Origin: Lachnospiraceae bacterium
GTDB taxonomy: Bacteria > Bacillota > Clostridia > Lachnospirales > Lachnospiraceae
Assembly: GCA_015057325.1 (NCBI GenBank)
Contig: SVEQ01000010.1
Coordinates: forward strand, 1-64,000
DNA length: 64,000 nt
Direction of reading: 5' to 3'
The notes below the pieces were generated by a model. It worked only from the letters and a program-made list of their open reading frames with translations. It had not been told where the DNA came from and searched no databases. Made by a program: the position numbers and the translations under genes. Shown one piece after another: positions 18,140-27,000 of this stretch (position 1 is the first letter of the stretch; each line of letters opens with the position of its first letter).

Positions 18140-18685
18140 ATGCGTTTATATAGTATTTCTGACAAATATATCAATTATTTAAGGAGTTGTTATCCAAGAA
18201 TATATTCAAATAAAGAAGATTTAAGTGTTCATACGCGTAAGTATTTGGGTGCGGTAATTGAATTATCGGATTATAAGTATTACATTCCGCTATCCTCACC
18301 AAAGCAAAAACACGATTATGTAATTGTTGATGGCGAAAGGAAAATCAGAAAGAATTCTCTTATTGTTATTAGAATTACGGAGAAAAAAGGAAATATTGAA
18401 GAATTAAAGGGAACGCTTCAAATTGGTACTATGATACCGGTTCCAGAATCAGAATTAGTTGAGTATGATGTTAATAGTGAGAATGACATAGATTACAGAA
18501 ATTTGGTTTGGAGTGAGCTTGAATATATTAGAAAACATGAAAAAAAGATTATAAGAAATGCAAAGATATTATATAGTAAAAAACTAAATGGATGTCAGGA
18601 CAAGATAGTTAAGTATTGCTTGGATTTTAAAGGAGTAGAGGAAGTTTGTGATAAGTGGAAGGCTTGTAATCATGACGATAGGTAG
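18140..18685 (+). CDS. toxN: Type III toxin-antitoxin endoribonuclease, ToxN/AbiQ family
   Basis: A 181-residue protein matching ToxN/AbiQ toxins: it starts RLYSISDKYINYLRSCYPRIYSN, has RKYLGAVIELSDYKYYIPLSSPKQKH (residues about 34-60), and continues with an antiparallel-sheet core ending in a helical tail. ToxN cuts its own repeat RNA and cell RNAs and is inhibited by the RNA it processes; several such systems abort phage infection. The ATG at 18140 follows GGGGGG; an upstream in-frame ATG would read through the terminator and is rejected. The promoter-RNA-terminator-toxin order supports the call. Confidence 0.85.
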   Translation: MRLYSISDKYINYLRSCYPRIYSNKEDLSVHTRKYLGAVIELSDYKYYIPLSSPKQKHDYVIVDGERKIRKNSLIVIRITEKKGNIEELKGTLQIGTMIPVPESELVEYDVNSENDIDYRNLVWSELEYIRKHEKKIIRNAKILYSKKLNGCQDKIVKYCLDFKGVEEVCDKWKACNHDDR

Positions 18686-18957
18686 TATCTTTATCGTCTG
18701 AAAAACGGCAGAAAAAAACAAACGATAAAAAACAAACGATAAAAACACAGGCTCATATACATGCGATAGAGCAATATTTGAAAGAAGTTGGAGAGGCAAG
18801 AACAGCTGATATAGCAGATAATATAGGGTTGAGTTCTGAAAGAACAAGGGTTATACTTGCAAATATGGACAGCGTTAAGGCCATAGGCAGTAATAGAAAT
18901 AGAACATATTGCTACGATTTTGTAAGTACAAAAAAAGAAACGAGCAGGCCGCTTTAG
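18682..18957 (+). pseudogene. Remnant of a winged-helix C-terminal domain
   Basis: An open frame without a usable start directly after toxN encodes a basic stretch, then a compact winged-helix-like domain: HAIEQYLKEVGEARTADIADNIGLSSERTRVILANM and AIGSNRNRTYCYDF. This resembles the C-terminal domain of AlbA_2-type ATP-binding proteins, of which the main part is missing. It is most likely the tail of a gene deleted when toxN arrived or at an earlier exchange. The two TTATCGT/AACGATAAA-like copies in its head (18691-18742) are also odd. Confidence 0.5.
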
Positions 18958-18990
18958 CATTAGCTGTACGGTAGTAAACTTCGTTTCTTT
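18934..18990 (+). terminator. Inverted repeat after the toxN region
   Basis: Perfect 10-bp arms AAAGAAACGA (18934-18943) and TCGTTTCTTT (18981-18990) enclose 37 bases. The right arm ends in TTT but no longer T-run follows; it may end the toxN transcript or mark an element boundary. Confidence 0.4.
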
Positions 18991-19038
18991 CAAATTGGAT
19001 TGTATTATTTTTAATTTCTTTTGTCAAGGAGACCAACA

Positions 19039-19320
19039 ATGAAAAAAATCACAACATTAGAAAAAGCACTGAAGCGTATAGATGAATTAGAAAAAGAGAA
19101 TGCCAAGCTTCAAGAAGAACTAGAGTATTTCAAGAAGAGAAAAGCAAGTGGAAGACAGAAGCATAATGCCAAGTGGATGGCTATTTACAACGATTTTGTC
19201 GATTGTTATGAGAAAGGACTGCCATTAGTAGAGATTGCAAAACGTAACAATATCAGTGAACGAACAATGTACAGATACAAGGCTTATTACGAAGAAATGC
19301 GAAAAAAGAACGAGGAGTAA
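19039..19320 (+). CDS. Small coiled-coil helix-turn-helix protein
   Basis: A 93-residue protein with an N-terminal coiled coil (about residues 4-38, heptads in LEKALKRIDELEKENAKLQEELEYF) and a C-terminal helix-turn-helix (about 52-85) including CYEKGLPLVEIAKRNNISERTMYRYK. The HTH is like those of resolvase tails and transposase OrfA proteins, but no catalytic domain or element ends are seen. The start at 19039 follows AAGGAG by eight bases. It may be a stand-alone DNA-binding protein belonging to the accessory island with toxN. Confidence 0.65.
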   Translation: MKKITTLEKALKRIDELEKENAKLQEELEYFKKRKASGRQKHNAKWMAIYNDFVDCYEKGLPLVEIAKRNNISERTMYRYKAYYEEMRKKNEE

Positions 19321-19325
19321 AGGTT

Positions 19326-20072
19326 TTACTCCTTGTACAATACATCCGCAAGAAACAATCCGTTGGGTGGTGCGGTGTGACCTGCAAGAGCACGATCTTT
19401 TCCTTCTAATGCTGCAGTAATGGATTCGGTATCCCTTTTGTGAAGTCCTATTTCAATAAGAGTTCCAACCATGATTCTTACCATGTTATAGAGGAATCCG
19501 TTGCCACGAAAGGTTATGCTTAGCAGACTATTTGCCTCTGAATAATCAAATGATATATCATATACAGTTCGGACAGAAGATTTCTTCATTTTCTTATTGC
19601 TGCAAAAACTTTTGAAATCATGGGTGCCTATGAAATAAGAGGCGCCCTTTTTCATTGCTTCTATATCAAGTGTTTCAGGAACATGGTGTGCGGTATCTCG
19701 CATAAATGGGTTGCCGTAGGCGGATGTATCAATGCGATATTGGTACACTTTTTCTGTAGCATTTAGTCTTGCGTGAAAGCGGTCAGAACAAGATTCGCAG
19801 GAAATGATTCTGATATCTTTGGGCAGATAGCCGTTTAATTCATCGGCAAAGTTGTCCTCTAACTGTTTGCTACATTTAAAATTAAAGACCTGATTAAGGG
19901 CGTGAACACCTGCATCGGTTCTTCCTGAACCGGTTATTTCGACATTTTCATTAAGCATTCTTGATATTGTATCTTCAAGTTTTCCCTGAAGCGTGTTTGG
20001 AGTGTTGCCCTGTTTTTGCCAGCCGTTATATTTAGTTCCGTTGTAGGTTGTTATACATTTATACGAGTACAT
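19326..20072 (-). CDS. truA: tRNA pseudouridine(38-40) synthase
   Basis: TruA, 248 residues, makes pseudouridine at positions 38-40 of the tRNA anticodon arm. The catalytic aspartate is in GSGRTDAGVHAL (about residues 49-60); other family segments are the start CITTYNGTKYNGWQKQGN, FHARLNATEKVYQYRI and GNGFLYNMVRIMVGTLIEIG. AGGAG precedes the ATG on the minus strand. It faces the upstream accessory genes, with their stops six bases apart. Confidence 0.96.
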   Translation of the reverse strand: MYSYKCITTYNGTKYNGWQKQGNTPNTLQGKLEDTISRMLNENVEITGSGRTDAGVHALNQVFNFKCSKQLEDNFADELNGYLPKDIRIISCESCSDRFHARLNATEKVYQYRIDTSAYGNPFMRDTAHHVPETLDIEAMKKGASYFIGTHDFKSFCSNKKMKKSSVRTVYDISFDYSEANSLLSITFRGNGFLYNMVRIMVGTLIEIGLHKRDTESITAALEGKDRALAGHTAPPNGLFLADVLYKE

Positions 20073-20270
20073 ATATGCTCCTGTGTTTTAGTGTAAGTTG
20101 TTGTATTTGAAAAAAAGACTTTTGCAGCTTCTAAAAACATACTTTCCTGATAAGATATAGCATAATTTTTTTTGTTTTGCAATAATTAAAAAACATATCT
20201 AATTTACTGTATTTTTAGTGTACAGAGTTATATAATAGTATATATTATTTTTGAACAGAGGAGGAGATAA

Positions 20271-20537
20271 ATGGAATCGCGACAGTTTAAACCTGGCGAT
20301 ATAGTAAGACATTTTAAGCGTGAGACACTTAATCAAGAGCAGCTTGATGCAAATATGTATCTGTATAAGATAGTGGGTATTGCCGAGCATTCTGAGACGA
20401 AGGAGAAACTCATGGTATATCAGGCGTTGTATGACAAAGAGTTCATGTGTGCCAGACCGCTTGATATGTTCTTAAGTGAGGTCGACAAAGAAAAGTATCC
20501 GAACATAAAACAAAAATACAGATTTGAGAAAGCATGA
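20271..20537 (+). CDS. DUF1653 family protein
   Basis: An 88-residue cytoplasmic protein of the DUF1653 family, unknown function. The pattern FKPGDIVRHFKRE at the start, YLYKIVGIAEHSETKEKLMVYQALYD in the middle and MCARPLDMFLSEVDKEKYPNIKQKYRFEK at the end match it well. AGGAGGAG lies seven bases before the ATG and TATAAT at 20231-20236 is a likely -10. It starts a run of four small same-strand genes. Confidence 0.85.
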   Translation: MESRQFKPGDIVRHFKRETLNQEQLDANMYLYKIVGIAEHSETKEKLMVYQALYDKEFMCARPLDMFLSEVDKEKYPNIKQKYRFEKA

Positions 20538-20555
20538 AAAAGGAGGAAAATTATT

Positions 20556-20948
20556 ATGGAGAAAGTTTTACAGTTTCTTAAAGATGCAGGAACATATTAT
20601 TTGGCAACGGTTGAGGGGGATCAGCCTCGCGTCAGACCGTTTGGTACGGCCAATGTTTTTGAAGGGAAATTATATATTCAGACAGGAAAATCAAAAAATG
20701 TTTCAAAACAAATTCACGCAAACCCTAAGGTTGAGGTAAGTGCGTTTAAGGATGGTGTTTGGATTAGAATTGCAGGCGAGTTGGTTGAGGATGACAGAAG
20801 AGAAGCAAGAGCATCTATGCTTGATGCATATCCTAACCTTCGTGCAATGTATTCAGAAGATGACGGCAATACAGAAGTGCTTTATTTCAAAAATGCTGAA
20901 GCAACTTTCTATTCATTTACAGGTGCACCGGAGACAGTTAAATTCTAG
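20556..20948 (+). CDS. Pyridoxamine 5'-phosphate oxidase family protein
   Basis: A 130-residue split-barrel flavin-binding protein of the PNPOx-like group. The pattern FLKDAGTYYLATVEGDQPRVRPFGTANVFEGKLYIQTGKSKNVSKQI and VWIRIAGELVEDD is typical of the small oxidoreductases often annotated nimA-like or as general stress proteins. It probably binds FMN, F420 or heme; the substrate cannot be told. AGGAGG precedes the ATG by nine bases. It lies 18 bases after the DUF1653 gene. Confidence 0.85.
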   Translation: MEKVLQFLKDAGTYYLATVEGDQPRVRPFGTANVFEGKLYIQTGKSKNVSKQIHANPKVEVSAFKDGVWIRIAGELVEDDRREARASMLDAYPNLRAMYSEDDGNTEVLYFKNAEATFYSFTGAPETVKF

Positions 20949-20962
20949 GTTGCGAAAGAATC

Positions 20963-21607
20963 ATGACAAGAGAAGAAGTTTTACAATTTGGGTTATCATT
21001 TCCCGATTCATATCAGGATGCACCGTTTCATGATAATAACTGGCAACTTGTACGTTACAGGAAAAATAAGAAGGCGTTTTTGTGGACTTATGAGCGTGAT
21101 GGATATCTTAATTTAAATGTTAAGGTAGACCCGGATAAAGCATTCTTCTGGCGAAGTGTGCATGAGTCGGTTGTGCCCGGTTATCATCAGAACAAGGATC
21201 ATTGGAACACTATCATAGTTGACGGAACAATTCCTGAAGAAGATATAAGGCAGATGATAGCAGAAAGCTATGACTTGATTTCGTACAGTGCATCAGCGCG
21301 CATATATGAAGCGGTTCAGAAGATTCCGTGTGGTAAGGTTGCAACGTATGGACAGGTTGCCGAACTTGCAGGAGATAAGAAGATGGCAAGAGCAGTAGGC
21401 AATGCTCTTCATAGGAATCCGGAGCCCGGAATTATACCTTGTCACAGGGTTGTTAACAGCAAGGGTGAACTTGCAGGAGAGTTTGCATTTGGTGGACCGG
21501 GACGGCAGGCAGAATTGCTAGAAGCAGAAGGAGTGCGTGTTACGGACGGGCGTGTTGACTTGTCTGTTTACGGATTGAATTTGAGCGGGCAACTAAAAGA
21601 CAAATGA
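20963..21607 (+). CDS. MmcQ/YjbR-MGMT fusion: alkyltransferase-like DNA repair protein
   Basis: A 214-residue protein joining two domains. Residues 1-105 are MmcQ/YjbR-like: LQFGLSFPDSYQDAPFH, the segment FLWTYERDGYLNLNVKVDP and YHQNKDHWNTIIVDGTIP. Residues 112-198 are an O6-alkylguanine DNA methyltransferase C-terminal domain with KIPCGKVATYGQVAELAG, acceptor Cys160 in IIPCHRVV and the late GGPGRQAELLEAEGV. The acceptor cysteine is present, so true dealkylation is expected rather than an alkyltransferase-like variant. It starts 14 bases after the oxidoreductase gene. Confidence 0.9.
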   Translation: MTREEVLQFGLSFPDSYQDAPFHDNNWQLVRYRKNKKAFLWTYERDGYLNLNVKVDPDKAFFWRSVHESVVPGYHQNKDHWNTIIVDGTIPEEDIRQMIAESYDLISYSASARIYEAVQKIPCGKVATYGQVAELAGDKKMARAVGNALHRNPEPGIIPCHRVVNSKGELAGEFAFGGPGRQAELLEAEGVRVTDGRVDLSVYGLNLSGQLKDK

Positions 21608-21664
21608 TAATCTATAGAAAATGATATAATTGCCCTACTGTTTTGTAAATGTGAGGTGTGCCAT

Positions 21665-21877
21665 ATGTTTTTCAAAAAGAAAACTCCAACATTTTCATAC
21701 AATCCGGAAAAGCAATATCCGGTTATAAGATCTTCAATCTGTACAGGTGAAAAGGTTGCGGGTTTTAAGGATAAGGAAAGCGGTCATTTTACGGATGTAA
21801 TGCTTATCAAAACCGATACAGACCTTGACAACTTTAAGCAACTGTATGGTGTTGATGAAGTCAAAGTTGAATATTGA
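21665..21877 (+). CDS. Small conserved protein of unknown function
   Basis: A 70-residue soluble protein with a basic start (MFFKKKTPTF) and a conserved-looking core: YPVIRSSICTGEKVAGFKDKESGHF and LIKTDTDLDNFKQLYGVDEVKVEY. Similar short proteins are widespread in Lachnospiraceae and are sometimes labelled aspartate dehydrogenase, which the length excludes. GAGGTG lies seven bases before the ATG at 21665; the overlapping GTG at 21656 is part of that site. A strong terminator follows. Confidence 0.7.
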   Translation: MFFKKKTPTFSYNPEKQYPVIRSSICTGEKVAGFKDKESGHFTDVMLIKTDTDLDNFKQLYGVDEVKVEY

Positions 21878-21885
21878 TTATAAGC

Positions 21886-21922
21886 AAACAGGAACGTATC
21901 CTTTGATACGTTCCTGTTTTTG
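21886..21922. terminator. Bidirectional terminator between convergent genes
   Basis: A perfect 15-bp stem AAACAGGAACGTATC/GATACGTTCCTGTTT with a 4-nt loop, T-rich on the right and A-rich on the left. It lies between the small plus-strand gene and the minus-strand GGDEF gene. Confidence 0.92.
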
Positions 21923-21937
21923 TGTGTATATAAAGTT

Positions 21938-23863
21938 TTACATATTCATATATGACATTTTGTCTTTGCGGCGTTTCTTGATAATATACATCTTCTCGTC
22001 GGCTTCCTTGAGTGCCTGCGTGATGTTGAAGTTGTAATCAAGAATAGTTGAAATGTAGCCGCAACTTGACAATACTTTGTATGGCTTGCCTGATGAGTCA
22101 TTATATTGAGAAAGATAATCCTCAATATTCTTGATTATTAATTCAGGATCGCATTCTCCAAAAATAACGGAGAACAATTCGTCACCGCCAAAGCGAACGC
22201 AAAGTGCTGAATCAGGTGTTGATTTATCAAGTGCGGATGCAGCAGTGGCAATAGCACTGTCGCCTTCTGCATGTCCGAAGTTATCATTTATAAACTTGAG
22301 TCCATCAAGGTCAGACATAATAACCGTGATTTTTTTGTTAAATAAGTCAGAACGTCTGCAATGTCTCCTAAATGCATTCTGAAAGCCAATACGATTATAC
22401 AAAGTGGTAAGCGGATCGTGGCGATACATTTCATCCATTTTGTTGATAAGTGTAAGCTGGTATTGCAAGTTGATAAAGCCGCCAAATCCAATACTTATAA
22501 AGTTCGTGATGTTAACTGTATTGGAATAGTCCGTTATAAAATAGTGATTATAATAGTAACATATAAATCCAAAAGGTCGGTTCATGAAATCCAGTGCATT
22601 AAATATTAATGGATATTCGCCTTCAGCAAGCTCGAGTATTCTGTCGCGAAAAGGTTCGGACAGTACATTTTCTTTGTGATTATGACTGGGTTTTGGAATA
22701 GCAAAATCATTGGACTGATATTGTTCTTTGTTGTCTGAATCGTATATAAGAACAAGTTCTCTATCGTGATCAGGCTCAAAATCTCTTGTGAAGTAGTTGC
22801 CGGTTGAATCGAGGCATTCACGATCTATAACACAAAGCAGATTCTCAGTTTTGTAACAATCAATGTTTGATAAAAGCTCATTTATTGTATTGCTTGTCTG
22901 CATCGCAGAGGATACCTGCTGTAAAATTCTGTTATCATCATTATGACGAATGAAACTTTCGTTGAAAAGATCTCTTAATGCCTGACGGTGTTCTGAATAT
23001 ACGGGACAACCGCAAGATTCATTGGGAATGAATACAGGCGGAATTATTATATTGTGTGTCTTTTGATCTTCTGAAGTTAAAAGAATGGTATCAGCAATAG
23101 TATCAGCCATGTAAATGACGTTGCAAGAAGAAGAGGTTATTTTAGGTGATGTAAAATAAATTTCATCATAACCGTCAAAACCTGTAATTATAGTATCGCC
23201 CGGTACTTTGTAGCCGGCCTCTAAAAGTATATCGCATATGGTAATAGCCATAATATCATTGGCACAAATGATAGCGTCAGGAAGGGATTCTCTTTCCATT
23301 AATTCCTGCGCAATTTCATGACAGGGATTAGCCCAAAAGTATCCGTAACTAAGCATATCATCGGTAAATGTAATGTTGTTTTCTGAAAGAACTTTTTTGA
23401 AAACAGCAATTCGTTTTTCGGAAAAATCATTGCCGGGTTGTCCTGCAACCATGTGAGGATTCTTGACTTTATGGTGTTCTATTACGTGTCTGACCACGTC
23501 CTCAAAACCACGCTCGTAATCAAAATTGATACAAGAAACATTATCATATTGTCCGTCGGCAACAATCACAGGTACTTCATGTGAGTTTGCTTTAGAGATA
23601 ATTCTGTTAACAACATTATGGCTTTTTATCTTCTCGTCCATTATGACAATGCATTCTACATCGTCGTATGGAATAAGATCAAAGACATATTTTTCTGCAG
23701 CCGGTCGATCCTCTTCCCAAAATATATCTGAATTAATAGCAAAAATGAGCATAGAAAAGCCTTCCGACTTTAAACGGTTGTTAAGTCGGACCACCAGATT
23801 GTGAACTAATGGATCGTATACACGTGATGTACAAAGAGCGATAAGCTTTCTTTTGTTTATCAT
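21938..23863 (-). CDS. LacI-type sensor domain with GGDEF diguanylate cyclase
   Basis: A protein of about 641 residues with no membrane helix. Residues 5-285 form a periplasmic-binding-like fold as in LacI regulators but without the HTH: LIALCTSRVYDPLVHNLVVRLN, DAIICANDIMAITICDILLEAGYKVPGD, ITGFDGYDEI and FIPNESCGCP. A middle region of about 180 residues is unknown. The C-terminal GGDEF domain starts near residue 475 (DPLTTLYNRIGF, SDLDGLKFINDNFGHAEGD) with the active loop RFGGDELF. GGDEL in place of GGDEF should be checked for activity; no RxxD inhibitory site is visible. The start at 23863 is chosen for spacing from GTGAGG. Confidence 0.9.
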   Translation of the reverse strand: MINKRKLIALCTSRVYDPLVHNLVVRLNNRLKSEGFSMLIFAINSDIFWEEDRPAAEKYVFDLIPYDDVECIVIMDEKIKSHNVVNRIISKANSHEVPVIVADGQYDNVSCINFDYERGFEDVVRHVIEHHKVKNPHMVAGQPGNDFSEKRIAVFKKVLSENNITFTDDMLSYGYFWANPCHEIAQELMERESLPDAIICANDIMAITICDILLEAGYKVPGDTIITGFDGYDEIYFTSPKITSSSCNVIYMADTIADTILLTSEDQKTHNIIIPPVFIPNESCGCPVYSEHRQALRDLFNESFIRHNDDNRILQQVSSAMQTSNTINELLSNIDCYKTENLLCVIDRECLDSTGNYFTRDFEPDHDRELVLIYDSDNKEQYQSNDFAIPKPSHNHKENVLSEPFRDRILELAEGEYPLIFNALDFMNRPFGFICYYYNHYFITDYSNTVNITNFISIGFGGFINLQYQLTLINKMDEMYRHDPLTTLYNRIGFQNAFRRHCRRSDLFNKKITVIMSDLDGLKFINDNFGHAEGDSAIATAASALDKSTPDSALCVRFGGDELFSVIFGECDPELIIKNIEDYLSQYNDSSGKPYKVLSSCGYISTILDYNFNITQALKEADEKMYIIKKRRKDKMSYMNM

Positions 23864-23961
23864 AGACATTCCTCACAAAAATAATAACTTAAGACTATTT
23901 TAGCATCTGTCAAATCGCCAGTCAATTTGTTATTTTATGTGTTTTTTAGGGTTGTGCAAAT

Positions 23962-23990
23962 TTGATTTACACCATGTAATATTATATAAT
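23962..23990 (+). promoter_or_regulatory. Promoter of the hybrid histidine kinase gene
   Basis: TTGATT (23962-23967) and TATAAT (23985-23990) with a 17-base spacer, 40 bases before the start codon, in the region shared with the divergent GGDEF gene. Confidence 0.75.
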
Positions 23991-24029
23991 ATAAGTAAGT
24001 CTAAATTGAACTTTGGGGGATGTTCGAAT

Positions 24030-27000
24030 ATGACAAATTATAATAATAAAACAAAAAAAATTGGTATCAAAAACGTCATTACTGCCGGTTTGGTTATCAT
24101 TTTCTTCGTGGCACTTATTGTTACTTTTTATGTGCTTATGTATGCTTCTGTTAAGGAGAATATAAGTCTTAAGGGAGAAGAAATGGCAGTAAAGTCTGCG
24201 GAAAAGTTTGATCGCTATCTTATTACAAGCACAAATCTTGTCAAATTGGAAAAGAATTATCTTGATGAAATGCTTGAAAAAAATGCTTCGCAGGATGAAA
24301 TTCAGCAATATATGGAAGCTGAGACCCGGCGTATTCAGAAATCTATTGATGAAAACTACACAGGTCTTTACGGTTACATTTTGGATGAATATCATGACGG
24401 TTCAAATTGGGTGCCGGATGAGGATTATGTGCCAACGCATAGACCATGGTATATAGAGGCAATTGAGAATAAAGACGAGATAACAATAATCCAACCATAT
24501 CTCGATGCACAGACCAATTCTATAATAACTACATTAGCGATTACTTTGGCGGATGGCAAAAGTGTTCTTGCACTGGATATAAGCTTTGATATGATACAGA
24601 CTGTCACGGAAGAGAATCATTTAAATGCCAAGAAGCCGATTCAGATAATTCTTGATGACGAAGGCTGCGTTGTTGCACATTCTTTTGCTGTGGAGATTGG
24701 AAATAATTATCGTGAAGAAAAAGATACAATGGGTTCGATGATTGTCGAACGTTTGTATGACGGTGGAGAACATAATTTTGAAATAAAGTACGATGGTGTT
24801 AAGTATATGGTTTATGCTATACCAATCAATAATGGGTGGTTTAGCTTATCAGTTGTGGATACGACAGAAAGATATAGGCCACTTAATATTATGCTTGTTG
24901 TTATATTATTAATCCTTGTGTTGGCCGTTGTAATCTTATATTTTGTGTTTGCTAATTCAAGAAAACAAAGTATTATTGCGGAAAGGCTTAATCATCAACT
25001 TGCAACTACGGCAGATATTTATATGGCAATGTATGATATTGATATTATAAATGATACTTACGAGGTCATAAAAACAATAGATGAAGCTTCTACATATTTA
25101 TCAGAAATAAAATCTAATGCACAACAGAGATTTATAAATAAATATCAAGAAATAACAGACAAGGCTTCGTATGATAGTCTTCTTGAGTTCATAGATTTAT
25201 CGACACTTAATGACAGGCTGTCTGCAATGGATACAATTACAACCGAGTTTAAGAATCGGTGGGGAATTTGGTGCAGAGGAAGATTTCTTGTATCCGAAAG
25301 AACTGAGGACGGAAATATATCACATGTCCTTTGGTTTATAGAAAATATTGATGCAGAGAAGAGAAGTAAGGAACGACTTATTAATATGTCTGAGCGCGCT
25401 GTTGCCGCTAATGAGGCAAAGTCTGCGTTTCTTTCAAACATGTCTCATGAAATCAGAACACCTATTAATGCAATGCTTGGCCTAAATGAAATGATTCTTA
25501 GAGAAGGGGAAAATGAAGACATACTGTCTTATGCATCAGGCATTGATACCGCAGGACATACGTTGCTTGGTATTGTCAACGACATACTTGATTTTTCAAA
25601 GATTGAGGCAGGTAAGATGGAGATAATACCTGTCGATTACAGCCTGGCTTCAATGCTTAATGATCTGGTTAACATGGTTCATACGCGAGCTGATGAAAAG
25701 GGACTTGTAATAAATGTTAAGGTAAATGACAATATTCCTGACGGACTCCATGGTGATGAAATCAGAGTTAAGCAGGTTATTACCAATATACTTACCAATG
25801 CTGTAAAATATACAGAGAAGGGAAGTGTTACATTTGCTGTTGATTTCGAGAAGTCTTCTAATAATGAGAACGAGATTCTTCTTAGGGTGTCAATAAGTGA
25901 TACCGGTATTGGTATTAAGAAGGAGGATATGAGCAAATTATTCTCTGAGTTTGACCGAATAGAAGAAAAGAGAAACCGCAATATTGAGGGAACCGGCCTT
26001 GGTATGGCAATTACAAAGAGTCTTCTTACTATGATGGGAAGCACGCTTAAGGTTGAAAGTGAATACGGAAAAGGCTCAGTGTTCTCGTTTAGCGTTGCTC
26101 AGCAGGTAGTTGAATGGAAAGAGATAGGTAACTACGAGAGCAGATACAGAGAAAGCATACAAACAAAATCAAAGTACAAAGAGCGCTTTATTGCACCTGA
26201 CGCTGATGTTTTGGTTGTCGATGATACGCCGCTTAATCTTACTGTTTTTTCAAGCTTGCTTAAAAAGACAAAGATGAGAATAGATACTGCACCGGGTGGT
26301 AATGAAGCAATTCACATGGCTTGTTCAAAGAAATATGATATTATCTTCCTAGATCATATGATGCCGGAAAAGGATGGTATTGAAACGCTACAAGAGCTTA
26401 GGGAAATGAATGAGAATCTTAATAAGAACACGCCGTTTATTTGTCTTACCGCTAATGCGATATCCGGAGAAAGAGAGAAGTACCTGGCGGCAGGATTTGA
26501 TGATTATCTCACTAAGCCTATAGATTCGCAAAGACTTGAAGAGATGCTCATGAAATATCTCCCGGATGATAAGATTATGGAACCGGATGCTAATGAATCA
26601 GGAGAAGACGATGAAGAGACGGTACCGAATTTTGTATATGAGCTTGGAGTAATAGATGTTGATACTGCAGTATCGCATTGTGGCTCTGTAAGCATGTATA
26701 ATGAGATTCTACAGGCTTTTGTAGGTGTGATAGGTGATTGTGTAAATGAAGCCAAACAGTATTGGAATGATAGCGATATGGACGGTACAGCCATAAAGGT
26801 TCACGCAATTAAGAGTCAGCTTAGAACAATAGGAGCTTATTCTATCGGTGACCTTGCGGAAACCTTAGAGACTGCGGCAAAGGAACGCGATGTTGTAACA
26901 TTAGAAGCAAATTTGGATGACCTGTTTGAAAAGTGTGCCAAGCTTGAGGAGGGATTTGCGCCTTTTAAGAATACCGGTATAACAAATGATGAATCGTTGC

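Noticed and set aside
19039-19320. Serine recombinase or transposase gene
   Set aside because: Only an HTH and a coiled coil are present; no catalytic residues and no element ends were found.
21665-21877. Aspartate dehydrogenase
   Set aside because: This name is sometimes given to similar proteins, but 70 residues are far too few and no dinucleotide fold is seen.
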